Origin: Paenibacillus methanolicus
Lineage (GTDB): Bacteria; Bacillota; Bacilli; Paenibacillales; Paenibacillaceae
DNA length: 64,000 bases
Direction: 5' to 3'
Assembly: GCF_008124765.1 (NCBI RefSeq)
Contig: NZ_VNHS01000001.1
Span: 806,001 to 870,000, forward strand
Within the stretch, counting starts at the first letter, position 1; every line of letters begins with the position of its first letter. The translations under genes were made by a program, and so were the position numbers. Shown piece after piece: positions 26,407-34,598 of the stretch. A model generated the notes under the pieces. It saw nothing but the letters and a program-made list of their open reading frames with translations. It had not been told where the DNA came from and did not search any database.

Positions 26407-28059
26407 CTATTCCCTTCCCGACCGGTACATCAGCAGCGCCATCTCCAAGCAGATCCGGCGTTCCGGATCGAAGAAGTCCTCGCCCAGAATCTCCGTCAGC
26501 TTGCCGATCCGGTGGTACAGCGTCTGCCGGTGAATGAAGAGCCGGTTCGCCGTATCTTGCTTGGAGCCCGCGCATTTGAAATACGCGTCTAGCGTATCGA
26601 TGAGTTGGTAACTGTTATCCTTGTCGTGCGCGATCAGCGCGCCAAGATGCGCGTCCACGAACGAACGGTGAACCGCGGGATCCGGAATCGCTTTCAACAG
26701 CTGGTAGATGCCTAACCGTTCGTAGAACAGGACGTTCTTCATCGCCGTCACGTCCCGGGATACCTCGAGCGCTTGGCGCGCTTCGCGGATGCCGGCGTGC
26801 AGCTCGGTCAGCCGGTAGCGGAATCGACCGAAGCCTGCGTGCATGACGATCCGCTGCGGCCGGCTAAGCGCGAATTCGTCCAGCTCGGCGCGCAGACGCA
26901 GCAGCGATTTCTCCAACCCTCTGGCCGAATCCTCGTTGATTCTCTCCTTGGCGATCAGCACGTGAATCCGGTTCTCCTGCGCGGCCAGCAGGCCATAGAG
27001 CCCCTGCTTCTTCAGCAGCGCTCGCAGCAGCACGACGAAATCTTGATAATCCGATTCCTTCTGCTCCTGCACGACCTCCTGCTCGCCGTACGCGATCTCG
27101 AACAGGCCGCCGGCAAACCAATACGATTCCTTGCCCCGGACGCGCAGCCCCATCCGGGTCCGCGCTTCATCCTCGTCCTCTACCCGGCGTTCCATAATAT
27201 CGAGCACGAGCCGGTTCTGGTCGCGCTGGATTTTCTCTTCCTTGAACAACGTCCTCAGCAGCATCGTGCCGATCGATTGCGCCGCATAATCCAGCATGAC
27301 GACCGTCGTATCGCCGGGCTCATGGCGTCGCGACTGCAGGACGCCAATGTAAGCGAGCGTCTGTTCGAAGCAGACGATCGGATGAAGCATGACGTTCAGC
27401 TCGCGGTCGAGCCGCAGCACGGCCGGTTCACCGCTGTCCATGTCCTGCTCCGCATAGGGCTTCATCGCCGCCGCGATCGCGTGCGACAGCTCTGGAGCTG
27501 CCTTCGGGTAGAACCGGTTCGTCTCCACGAAGGAGATGTACGCGACTTGTTTGTTCGTAAACTCGTGCAGCAGCCTCAGCACGGCGGAAACATCGGTCGT
27601 GGCGAGCGTCAGCTTCTGGAACCTACGCGAAAATTGCTCCAAGCTCTTGAGCAGTTGATGCTGCTGGTTGATGAGCAGGCCGTGTATATCCTGCGTGATT
27701 GTCACGAACCGGACCGGTTCCGCGAAGACGATCAGCGGGAAGTCATGGCGCTCGCAATACTCGACGATCGCCTCCGGTATCTCCGTTATGCTCGTACCGA
27801 GTTCAATGCATAGGCCGGAGGCTTCCTGACGGATTAATTGCTCCAGATACGTCAACCCGCCCTTCGCCTCTTTCATCCACAAGCCGGTCGAGAGGATCAG
27901 ATCATCCTTGCTTACGTAAGGCGCCACGTTCGTGATTTCTAAAATATGAACCCATTTGACGGACCGCTCGAGACCGTTCCGCCCGGCCGCCAGTTTCGCC
28001 GCTTTGAAGACCGGCCTGCGCAGCAAGTCGTGTATGCTAACCGCGGTGTTTTTCGCCAT
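26407..28059 (-). CDS. adeR: PucR family regulator, AdeR-like
   Basis: 550-residue transcription activator. The N-terminal PucR domain (about 7-130) contains KWVHILEITNVAPYVSKDDLILSTG; the centre (about 170-400) is GGDEF-like and linker sequence; the C-terminal PucR helix-turn-helix is QDTANRLFIHRQTLYHRIGKL followed by RRICLEMALLMYRS. It is divergent from alanine dehydrogenase, the same arrangement as adeR-ald in Bacillus subtilis, where AdeR activates ald in response to alanine. Gene symbol rests on that context. Confidence 0.83.
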   Translation of the reverse strand: MAKNTAVSIHDLLRRPVFKAAKLAAGRNGLERSVKWVHILEITNVAPYVSKDDLILSTGLWMKEAKGGLTYLEQLIRQEASGLCIELGTSITEIPEAIVEYCERHDFPLIVFAEPVRFVTITQDIHGLLINQQHQLLKSLEQFSRRFQKLTLATTDVSAVLRLLHEFTNKQVAYISFVETNRFYPKAAPELSHAIAAAMKPYAEQDMDSGEPAVLRLDRELNVMLHPIVCFEQTLAYIGVLQSRRHEPGDTTVVMLDYAAQSIGTMLLRTLFKEEKIQRDQNRLVLDIMERRVEDEDEARTRMGLRVRGKESYWFAGGLFEIAYGEQEVVQEQKESDYQDFVVLLRALLKKQGLYGLLAAQENRIHVLIAKERINEDSARGLEKSLLRLRAELDEFALSRPQRIVMHAGFGRFRYRLTELHAGIREARQALEVSRDVTAMKNVLFYERLGIYQLLKAIPDPAVHRSFVDAHLGALIAHDKDNSYQLIDTLDAYFKCAGSKQDTANRLFIHRQTLYHRIGKLTEILGEDFFDPERRICLEMALLMYRSGRE

Positions 28060-28190
28060 CTCATCACCCTGACATTTCTAAGTAGGTTAATCTTCGTCAT
28101 TATGTATGATCGATAAGGCCCAGATCGCCCATCTCGCTTCTTATATTATACAAGATGTATAGCATGGGCATTATCCATTTCGTCCTTAAA

Positions 28191-28228
28191 TTGGGCCAAA
28201 CGTTAGACAAAACGTATGATGTAACGTT
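28191..28228 (+). promoter_or_regulatory. ald promoter with flanking inverted repeat
   Basis: TTGGGC (28191-28196), 18 bases, TATGAT (28215-28220). An inverted repeat AACGTTA (28199-28205) and TAACGTT (28222-28228) brackets the -10 region, and a further AACGTT lies near 28258. It is a candidate binding site for the divergent AdeR-like regulator. Confidence 0.5.
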
Positions 28229-28277
28229 CCCTGACACGCGATACGATGAGAGCAACAAAACGTTGAGGTGATCGAAG

Positions 28278-29411
28278 ATGAGAATCGGACTGCCGAAAGA
28301 AATCAAAAACAACGAAAATCGCGTCGCCTTGACGCCTGCCGGAGCGGCCGAATTGATCCGCCGCCAGCATACGGTCGTCGTCGAACGCAATGCCGGCTTG
28401 GAGAGCGGCTTCGGGAATGAACAATATATCGCGTCCGGCGCGGAGATCGCCGATACGGCGGCCGAAGTATGGCGGCAATCGGATATGATCATGAAAGTAA
28501 AGGAGCCGATCGCAAGCGAATACGGTTATTTCCGCGAAGGTCTCATCCTCTTCACTTACTTGCACTTGGCGGCCGACGCCGCGCTTACGAAAGCGCTCGT
28601 CGAATCCGGCGTGACGGCGATCGCCTACGAAACTGTCGAAGTAAGCGGCACGCTGCCGCTGCTGACGCCGATGAGCGAAGTAGCCGGCCGGATGGCGGTG
28701 CAGATCGGCGCGCAGCTGCTCGAGCGTCCGAAAGGCGGCAAAGGCATTCTGCTCTCCGGCATAACCGGCGTGGCGCGCGGCAACGTGACGATTATCGGCG
28801 GCGGCGTGGTCGGCACGAACGCGGCGAGCATCGCGATCGGTCTCGGCGCGAACGTCACGATCCTGGACACGAACGTGAACCGTCTCCGTCAGCTGGAGGA
28901 AATCTTCGGCCGCAGCATCCAGACGCTCGTCTCGACGCCGGCGAACATCGCCCAGGCGGTCCAGCAAGCCGATCTGCTCGTCTGCGCCGTCCTCATCCCA
29001 GGCGCGAAGGCGCCGACGCTCGTGCCGGAGGCCGTCGTGAAGGCGATGCGGCCGGGCTCGGTCATCGTGGACGTGGCCATCGACCAAGGGGGCATCGTCG
29101 AGACGATCGACCGTATCACGACGCACGACGCGCCAACCTATGAGAAGCACGGCGTCATCCATTACGCCGTCGCCAACATGCCGGGCGCGGTCCCGCAGAC
29201 CGCGACGATGGGCTTGACGAACGCGACGCTTCCTTATGCGTTGCAAATCGCCGGCCAAGGCGCCTTTGCCGCGATCTCCTCGAATCCGGCCATTCGCAGC
29301 GGCGTGAACGTGCTGAACGGCTCGGTCACGTACGAGGCGGTCGCGACGGCGCTCGGCTACCCGCACGTCACCGTCACGGCTGCGCTGGAAGCCGCGCGGG
29401 TCAAAGCTTAA
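28278..29411 (+). CDS. ald: Alanine dehydrogenase
   Basis: 377-residue NAD-dependent enzyme that interconverts L-alanine and pyruvate plus ammonium, used for alanine catabolism and in sporulation. It opens [20 protein letters not shown], has substrate residues in MIMKVKEP and FTYLHLAAD, the NAD-binding [20 protein letters not shown] and the catalytic Asp in VDVAIDQGG. Length equals the Bacillus enzyme. AGGTGATCGAAG precedes the ATG. Divergent AdeR-like gene is the expected regulator. Confidence 0.95.
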   Translation: MRIGLPKEIKNNENRVALTPAGAAELIRRQHTVVVERNAGLESGFGNEQYIASGAEIADTAAEVWRQSDMIMKVKEPIASEYGYFREGLILFTYLHLAADAALTKALVESGVTAIAYETVEVSGTLPLLTPMSEVAGRMAVQIGAQLLERPKGGKGILLSGITGVARGNVTIIGGGVVGTNAASIAIGLGANVTILDTNVNRLRQLEEIFGRSIQTLVSTPANIAQAVQQADLLVCAVLIPGAKAPTLVPEAVVKAMRPGSVIVDVAIDQGGIVETIDRITTHDAPTYEKHGVIHYAVANMPGAVPQTATMGLTNATLPYALQIAGQGAFAAISSNPAIRSGVNVLNGSVTYEAVATALGYPHVTVTAALEAARVKA

Positions 29412-29429
29412 CCGCATGTCTGCCACTTG

Positions 29430-29438
29430 TGCTATAAT
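29430..29438 (+). promoter_or_regulatory. Extended -10 promoter of the YpbS-like gene
   Basis: TGCTATAAT is a perfect TATAAT with an extended TGn element; no good -35 is seen. It is 34 bases upstream of the start at 29472. Confidence 0.55.
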
Positions 29439-29471
29439 AGGCGGTAAATGATTTTTGGAAGGAGCACCGCC

Positions 29472-29729
29472 ATGTTGTCTGCACACGAAGCGATTACGAA
29501 ACACGTTACCGCGCAGAACCGCCATCTCGTCGCGTTCGCGGAGCTGGATGAACTGCGCGAGCAAGCGATCGACCGCGCGCTCAAGCTCGCGAAGGAAGGT
29601 CTGCCGTTCTCGATAGACGAGATCAACGCGATCACCTCCCGCATTAACGCGCATGCCAAGAACGGCATCTCGCCGACGCGCGTATTCGTCACGGAACAGA
29701 TGGTCCGCGAATACGCGGCCCAATCATAG
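29472..29729 (+). CDS. YpbS-like small protein (DUF2533)
   Basis: 85 residues from ATG 29472, preceded by GGAAGGAG. The helical sequence AHEAITKHVTAQNRHLVAFAEL, KEGLPFSIDEINAITSRINAHAK and SPTRVFVTEQMVREY resembles the DUF2533/YpbS family of Bacillales, which has no known function. It has its own extended -10 promoter and a terminator, so it is probably monocistronic although it follows ald. Confidence 0.7.
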   Translation: MLSAHEAITKHVTAQNRHLVAFAELDELREQAIDRALKLAKEGLPFSIDEINAITSRINAHAKNGISPTRVFVTEQMVREYAAQS

Positions 29730-29742
29730 AGCTTGAATCAGG

Positions 29743-29779
29743 ATCCCCGGACGCGCCTTCCTAGGTGGCGTTCGGGGAT
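29743..29779 (+). terminator. Intrinsic terminator after the YpbS-like gene
   Basis: Stem ATCCCCGGACGC / GCGTTCGGGGAT with one mismatch and a 13-base loop, followed by TTGT. Confidence 0.7.
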
Positions 29780-29824
29780 TTGTCAAGCCGCTAGGCCCGA
29801 GAATACGAGAATGAGGGAACCGCG

Positions 29825-30793
29825 ATGACGAACGATTTATCTTACACGACCGAAGAAATCGCCAAGCTTCTGAAAATTTCGAAGCTGACGGTATACGACC
29901 TCATCAAGAAAGGCGACCTGCCCGCCTACCGGGTCGGGAAGCAAATGCGCGTAGATGCCTCCGACCTGGAGCGCTACAAGCAGCGAAGCAAAGGACTCGC
30001 GCATGTCGGCCCGGACTCGCTCGCCGCGTCCGTTCGCCCCGAATCGCCATCATCCCCTACCTCGCGCCGCGCGCATGGCGCGAGTGACGGAAGACTGGTC
30101 ATTACCGGGCAGGACGTCAGTCTCGATATCCTCGCCAAGCACATCGAGAAGCACGTTCCGGACGTGCGTCCGCTAAGAGAACACGTTGGCAGCCTGGATA
30201 GCCTCATTGCCATGTACCGGGGCGAAAGCGATATCGTCAGCACCCATCTGCTCGACGGCGATACCGGCCAGTACAACTTGCCCTATATCCGCAAGCTGCT
30301 CGTCGGACAGCCGCTGCTCGTTGTCCGCCTCCTCTCCCGTCCCGCGGGGCTGTATGTGCAGCCGGGCAATCCTCTGGGCTTAAGCGGATGGCGCGACCTT
30401 GGACGACCGGACATCAGGCTCGCCAATCGGGAGCAAGGCTCCGGCGCCCGCGTGCTGCTGGACGAGCAGCTCCGGCTTCACGGCCTTGCGGCAAGCGCGA
30501 TTGCCGGTTATAACCAAGCGGAGGACAGCCATCTCGCCGTTGCCGGCAAGGTAGCGTCCGGGGAAGCGAACGTCGGCGTCGGCATCGCGAAGGCGGCGGC
30601 CATCGTCGGCGGCGTCGAGTTCATCCCGCTGATCGACGAACAATACGATCTGGTCATGCTGAAGAAGCCCGAGAAAGAAGCGTGGATGCAAGCCGTCGTG
30701 AAACTGCTCCGATCCGATGCTCTCCGTCAGGAGCTGCGCGCGATCCAAGGCTATGATTTCTCGCGAACGGGCGAGATCATCTACGAATATTAG
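29825..30793 (+). CDS. HTH regulator fused to periplasmic-binding-like domain (molybdate-type)
   Basis: 322 residues. An excisionase/MerR-like helix-turn-helix (1-55: YTTEEIAKLLKISKLTVYDLIKKGDLPAYRVGK) is followed by a variable linker and a PBP_like domain (about 90-320: LVITGQDVSLDILAKHI, SDIVSTHLLDGDTGQYN, LANREQGSGARVLLDEQL, VGVGIAKAA). Proteins of this plan act as one-component regulators sensing small ligands, often linked to molybdate genes. It faces a ModA-like gene across a shared terminator. Ligand and target are inference. Confidence 0.8.
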   Translation: MTNDLSYTTEEIAKLLKISKLTVYDLIKKGDLPAYRVGKQMRVDASDLERYKQRSKGLAHVGPDSLAASVRPESPSSPTSRRAHGASDGRLVITGQDVSLDILAKHIEKHVPDVRPLREHVGSLDSLIAMYRGESDIVSTHLLDGDTGQYNLPYIRKLLVGQPLLVVRLLSRPAGLYVQPGNPLGLSGWRDLGRPDIRLANREQGSGARVLLDEQLRLHGLAASAIAGYNQAEDSHLAVAGKVASGEANVGVGIAKAAAIVGGVEFIPLIDEQYDLVMLKKPEKEAWMQAVVKLLRSDALRQELRAIQGYDFSRTGEIIYEY

Positions 30794-30798
30794 CACGA

Positions 30799-30854
30799 AG
30801 AAAGCCCATCGAATTCGCTCAACGTCCAACGTTCAGCGGTTCAATGGGCTTTCT
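30799..30854. terminator. Bidirectional terminator between regulator and modA-like gene
   Basis: Perfect 11-base stem AGAAAGCCCAT / ATGGGCTTTCT enclosing a 34-base loop that itself can pair (GAATTCGCT with AGCGGTTC). It lies between convergent genes. Confidence 0.75.
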
Positions 30855-30879
30855 CTATTCATCATTACATTGCGGGGCT

Positions 30880-31710
30880 CTAGGCAGCCGGTCGAAATCC
30901 GAACTGCGCGAATAGCTCCGACGCTTCGGCCGATTGCAGGAACCGGTAGAAAACGGCCGCTTCATCCGGATGCGCCGATTCGGCAAGCAGCGCGGCCGGA
31001 TACGCGATCGGCGAATGCAGGCTTCCATCGACGCGAAGCGCGACGAACGATCGGCTCGAGGCCGCCGCATCGGTCGCATAGACGAGCGCGGCATCCGCGT
31101 TGCCGGTCTCCGCGTACGTGAGCGCTTGCCGGACATCCTTCGCGAATACGAGCCGATCCTCGACGTCATTCCATATGCCTGCCGCAACCAGCGCTTCCTT
31201 CGCATATTGACCGGCGGGAACGGTCTCGGGTTGACCGACCGCGATTACGCGGTAGTCGTCCAGAGTTAGATCGCTTAACTTCGTTATCGACTGTAACGCG
31301 CCGGCATCCTTCGGCACGACGACGACCAATTCGTTGCCGAGCAGCGTAACGCTGTCCTCAATTAGCGACTGCTCCCGCAGCGCTTCGATCTGCTGCATGC
31401 CGGCCGACAGGAACAAATCCGCCGGCGCGCCCTGCTCGATCTGCTTCTGCAGCGCGCCGGACGAACCGTAGTTGAACGTCAGCCGAATATCGGGATGTTC
31501 GTCTTCGAACCGCGTCTTCAGCGCTTCCAGACTCTCCTTCAGGCTAGCGGCAGCCGAGACGATGAGCTCGGTCTTGCCGCTGCCGTACCCGTCGGTACCG
31601 GAACCGGATTGCGACGCGACATACGAGAGCGCCGCAACCGCGACGAGGAGGCCCGCGGCGAGCGCGGCCAGCAGCCGGCGCCCTCCTTTGCGCGTCCCGC
31701 CTCCGCTCAT
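30880..31710 (-). CDS. modA: ModA-like molybdate-binding protein, membrane-anchored
   Basis: 276 residues from ATG 31710, which overlaps the upstream stop as ATGA and follows GGAGGGGG. An N-terminal basic stretch and one hydrophobic segment (about 12-33) act as signal or anchor; there is no lipobox Cys, unlike most Gram-positive ModA proteins. The mature domain has LIVSAAASLKESLEALK, NYGSSGALQKQIEQGAPADLF and GNADAALVYATDA, typical of ModA. It would bind molybdate or tungstate for an ABC importer. No modB or modC gene is in the window. Confidence 0.85.
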   Translation of the reverse strand: MSGGGTRKGGRRLLAALAAGLLVAVAALSYVASQSGSGTDGYGSGKTELIVSAAASLKESLEALKTRFEDEHPDIRLTFNYGSSGALQKQIEQGAPADLFLSAGMQQIEALREQSLIEDSVTLLGNELVVVVPKDAGALQSITKLSDLTLDDYRVIAVGQPETVPAGQYAKEALVAAGIWNDVEDRLVFAKDVRQALTYAETGNADAALVYATDAAASSRSFVALRVDGSLHSPIAYPAALLAESAHPDEAAVFYRFLQSAEASELFAQFGFRPAA

Positions 31711-32171
31711 GCCGCCCCCTCCGAAGCTGCCGGAACCTCGTCCTGCCGCAGCAAACGACGGACTTTCATGAAGCTGCCGATCCGCCATACGAACAGATAA
31801 GTCAAGGCCAGCACCATGGCGAGCACGGTGAATACCGTTTGATCGAGCGTGCGGAAGTATTCCGACAGGGCAAACCGGATGACGATGATGCCAAGCAGCA
31901 CATATTTGAAATTTTTGTTCGATATCGGATAAATAAGACCGTCATCCCGCTTCTCGTACGCGGTCTGGATTAACATAACGACGCCGAACGCAAGCCCCAG
32001 CGCCATCGCGATCGCGAGCTCCCAGTAAGCCGGCAGATGGAACGGTCTTTCCGGAATATGGCGCAGTTGATACAGCGTGAAGGCAAACAGAACCGGGACG
32101 ATCGCGACGGGAAGCAGAATCCATAAGCCGCCTCTGGTAACGGGTTTGTTGGTGCGGTTGAACCAATTCAT
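31707..32171 (-). CDS. Four-helix membrane protein, CcdC/DUF1453-like
   Basis: 154 residues from ATG 32171 (MNWFNRTNKPV). Four hydrophobic segments are visible (about 16-34, 50-68, 85-103, 108-126). The part KNFKYVLLGIIVIRFALSEYF and the following VWRIGSFMKVRRLL resemble the CcdC-like family. It overlaps the modA-like gene by 4 bases, so the two are coupled. No cytochrome c biogenesis gene is nearby, so a role with the binding protein is equally possible. Family assignment is tentative. Confidence 0.6.
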   Translation of the reverse strand: MNWFNRTNKPVTRGGLWILLPVAIVPVLFAFTLYQLRHIPERPFHLPAYWELAIAMALGLAFGVVMLIQTAYEKRDDGLIYPISNKNFKYVLLGIIVIRFALSEYFRTLDQTVFTVLAMVLALTYLFVWRIGSFMKVRRLLRQDEVPAASEGAA

Positions 32172-32306
32172 AGCTGCGTCTACCCTTTCTATACGTTGAC
32201 TTCCTACCATTTCAACGCATGAAAGGCCTTTGTGTCAAGTTTCGACGCGGCGCCCGTCGAATTCCGCCTTGCATACTAGTTTACATAATGTTGTATATGT
32301 ATATTA

Positions 32307-33194
32307 TTATTCTTGAAGAACTAGTTTCATATGAACCTGTTCCAAGGTTGACTTGAAACTTGCTCGCTCAAGCATCTCTACGACTTCGCATTGGCTCAGC
32401 GGGAAGTTGCCCGTCCGGCAGATGATCGGCTGCGCACTGGCAAACGTCCGGCTCAACAAGGCGCGCATAAGCGAACTCCGATCCGGGGCATCCGCCTTCG
32501 CCGCGCATTGATACAAGATCGTGGAACGGTGCACCCCCTGCTCGTCCAGTACCCGCTTCAACAACGCATAACCCGCCGGTTCGCCGTCAGGATCGCTGGC
32601 AATGATCGCAAGTCCGCCCAGTTGCAGCGACTGCCATTGGGATTGCCACGGCTGCGGCTCTTCGTGGAACGACAATCGCCGTACGTCTTGCGGATTACCT
32701 ACCGTGAACGTATACCGGTTCGATCTATCGGGGTCGCCGAACGCATCCTCGCCGATCTGACCTTCCCATTGATAGAAAGCAAGGGTATCGATGACGGCAT
32801 ACCCGCATTTGCGATAAAGCGCGATTGCCGACGCGTTCTCCTTGATCGCTTCGAGCAGCGCGACGTCGACGTTCTCGGCGCGGTACATCCGAAGCGCTTC
32901 ATCGATGAGCAGCTTGCCGATCCCGCGGCCGCGGTACTCGGGGATAAGCGCCGTCCCGCCGTTCCATGCGATCTTGCGGCCGGATTCCTGGCGAAAACCG
33001 TTCATGACGAAGCCGACCGGCCGTTCCCCGTCCATGATCGCCAGCGAATGCGCGAGCGACAACCCTTCGGTCGCGGTTCGCTTGAGAAACATGTCGAGCG
33101 TGAAGTTCAAGTTCACATAATAGTGCTGAAACCCTTCATTCCACAGCGATGTGAGCTGTTCCAGCGTAAACGCGTGAAGCGGGCGAAATTCCAT
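32307..33194 (-). CDS. GNAT family N-acetyltransferase
   Basis: 295 residues. The N-terminal half is a clear acetyltransferase: acetyl-CoA loop IPEYRGRGIGKLLIDEAL with the Q/R-x-x-G-x-G/A pattern and ENASAIALYRKCGYAVIDTL. The C-terminal half (about 155-290) looks like a second degenerate GNAT fold, with LAIIASDPDGEPAGYALLKR. Two-domain GNATs of this size modify small amines or antibiotics; the acceptor is unknown. No operon partner. Confidence 0.8.
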   Translation of the reverse strand: MEFRPLHAFTLEQLTSLWNEGFQHYYVNLNFTLDMFLKRTATEGLSLAHSLAIMDGERPVGFVMNGFRQESGRKIAWNGGTALIPEYRGRGIGKLLIDEALRMYRAENVDVALLEAIKENASAIALYRKCGYAVIDTLAFYQWEGQIGEDAFGDPDRSNRYTFTVGNPQDVRRLSFHEEPQPWQSQWQSLQLGGLAIIASDPDGEPAGYALLKRVLDEQGVHRSTILYQCAAKADAPDRSSLMRALLSRTFASAQPIICRTGNFPLSQCEVVEMLERASFKSTLEQVHMKLVLQE

Positions 33195-33284
33195 GCGATC
33201 AGCCTCCCTATCATGACAATATCTTTTACTATACTAGAAGTCCGCGAGAATAATCATCCGGAATGTAATAAATACGAACGGCAA

Positions 33285-33306
33285 AAAACCGTGCGCGCAC
33301 GGTTTT
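33285..33306. terminator. Perfect palindromic hairpin 5' of GNAT gene and 3' of glucose dehydrogenase gene
   Basis: AAAACCGTGC / GCACGGTTTT with a 2-base centre. Flanked by A and T tracts on both strands. A second hairpin, GCGTCGCCGA / TCGGCGC, follows near 33326. Together they separate the gene ending at 33438 from the GNAT promoter. Confidence 0.6.
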
Positions 33307-33437
33307 CTTAGAGGCATGAAACGCGCGTCGCCGATTAAAGGTCGGCGCTTGCCGTTACAAATTGGTATGGACGGTATTGTATTCGCGACCGATTTGGCGT
33401 GTTCCTTACCGTTCTGGCGCGCTCGGTTCCGATTCGA

Positions 33438-34598
33438 TTAGACCGAAAAGCTGTATGCCGTCTCTTCTGCCGACGCGCCGCTCTTCCACTGCTCGACGGG
33501 CACCACGTCCACGACCGCTTTGATCCCGATCGCGTTAAAGTCGACCTGCGGCACGTCGTCCATCGCGAACCGTTTCGTGATCATCGACGTCACGACCCCC
33601 GGCCAACGCGCCTCCATCTGCTGCAGCCGGTAGACGCCGGTCTCGAAATGTTTGCGCGACGCGTTCACAGAGCCGATGACGCATTTGTTCTCCAGCACCA
33701 TCTCCATGTTCAGCTTGTCCACCGGGATTTCGCTCTTGCGTCCGCCGGCCGACAATCCTAACATCGCCAGCACGCCGTTCGGCGCAAGCACGTCCATCGC
33801 CTCGAAGCCGAGCGGACTGTAGCCGGTGCATTCCCAGACGAGGTCGAAATGGGCGCCGATGCTCTCCGCGTAAGCCGTCAACGAAGCGGGTCCGCCGCTT
33901 GCGTTCGCCTGTTGATAGATGCCGCCAATCCGTTCGATCAGCCTAGCTTCCGGACTATCCGGCGCGGACATCGACCAGACGTGCACGTTCAGATCCAGAC
34001 AGCGACTCGTCAATGCGGCGAGCAGTCCGAGCGGTCCTGAGCCGAGCACGAGCGCGGAGCGGGGCTCCCAGACAAGACGTTGTTGAATATGCTGTACCTC
34101 GTCCCACACCTTCTCCACGATGCTCTGCGGCTCGGCCATCATGCCGAACGGCAGGCACGCTTCGGGAAGTTTGATGAAGAAACGGTCCTCGTCTTTGATG
34201 TATTCGGTCAGAAACCCGTGCGCGCCCTTGATGCCGCGCTCCGTATACTGGCTGCTTTGGCAGAAATCCGACCGGCCGTTGCGGCAGTTGACGCATGCCG
34301 GATCATGACAAGGCCGCCGCACGACGACGGAGACGAGGTCGCCCGGCGCAAGTCCGGCTTCCTGGCCGGATTCGACGACAATCCCCATCGCTTCGTGCCC
34401 GATTATCAGCTCGTCTTCCCCTTGCGGCGCTTCGCCGTACGGACCGGTCATGATTTCGCGGTCCGTGCCATCGAGCCCGACCGCCAGCACTTTCACGAGC
34501 ACCTCGCTGGGCTGCGCGATCGCAGGCTTCGGATGTTCGCCGACGCGAATCGTTTTGCTTCTTTTCATATCCGTCACTTTGGCGGCTTTCACCTTCAT
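33438..34598 (-). CDS. Zinc-dependent glucose dehydrogenase-like alcohol dehydrogenase
   Basis: 386 residues, MDR fold. The catalytic domain contains IIGHEAMGIVVE and a structural zinc lobe with four Cys in RRPCHDPACVNCRNGRSDFC. The Rossmann part has SALVLGSGPLGLLAAL. Overall layout matches the archaeal-type glucose 1-dehydrogenase group with its special C-terminal cofactor domain. Its ATG shares one base with the stop of the GH15 gene (TGATG), so glucose released by the hydrolase could be oxidised directly to gluconolactone with NAD(P). Substrate is inferred from family and neighbour. Confidence 0.82.
   Translation of the reverse strand: MKVKAAKVTDMKRSKTIRVGEHPKPAIAQPSEVLVKVLAVGLDGTDREIMTGPYGEAPQGEDELIIGHEAMGIVVESGQEAGLAPGDLVSVVVRRPCHDPACVNCRNGRSDFCQSSQYTERGIKGAHGFLTEYIKDEDRFFIKLPEACLPFGMMAEPQSIVEKVWDEVQHIQQRLVWEPRSALVLGSGPLGLLAALTSRCLDLNVHVWSMSAPDSPEARLIERIGGIYQQANASGGPASLTAYAESIGAHFDLVWECTGYSPLGFEAMDVLAPNGVLAMLGLSAGGRKSEIPVDKLNMEMVLENKCVIGSVNASRKHFETGVYRLQQMEARWPGVVTSMITKRFAMDDVPQVDFNAIGIKAVVDVVPVEQWKSGASAEETAYSFSV

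Noticed and set aside
28203..29723. Long open frame on the minus strand opposite ald
   Set aside because: It is the antisense of alanine dehydrogenase and the YpbS-like gene; its Arg/Asp-rich composition is the usual product of reading a G+C-rich gene backwards.
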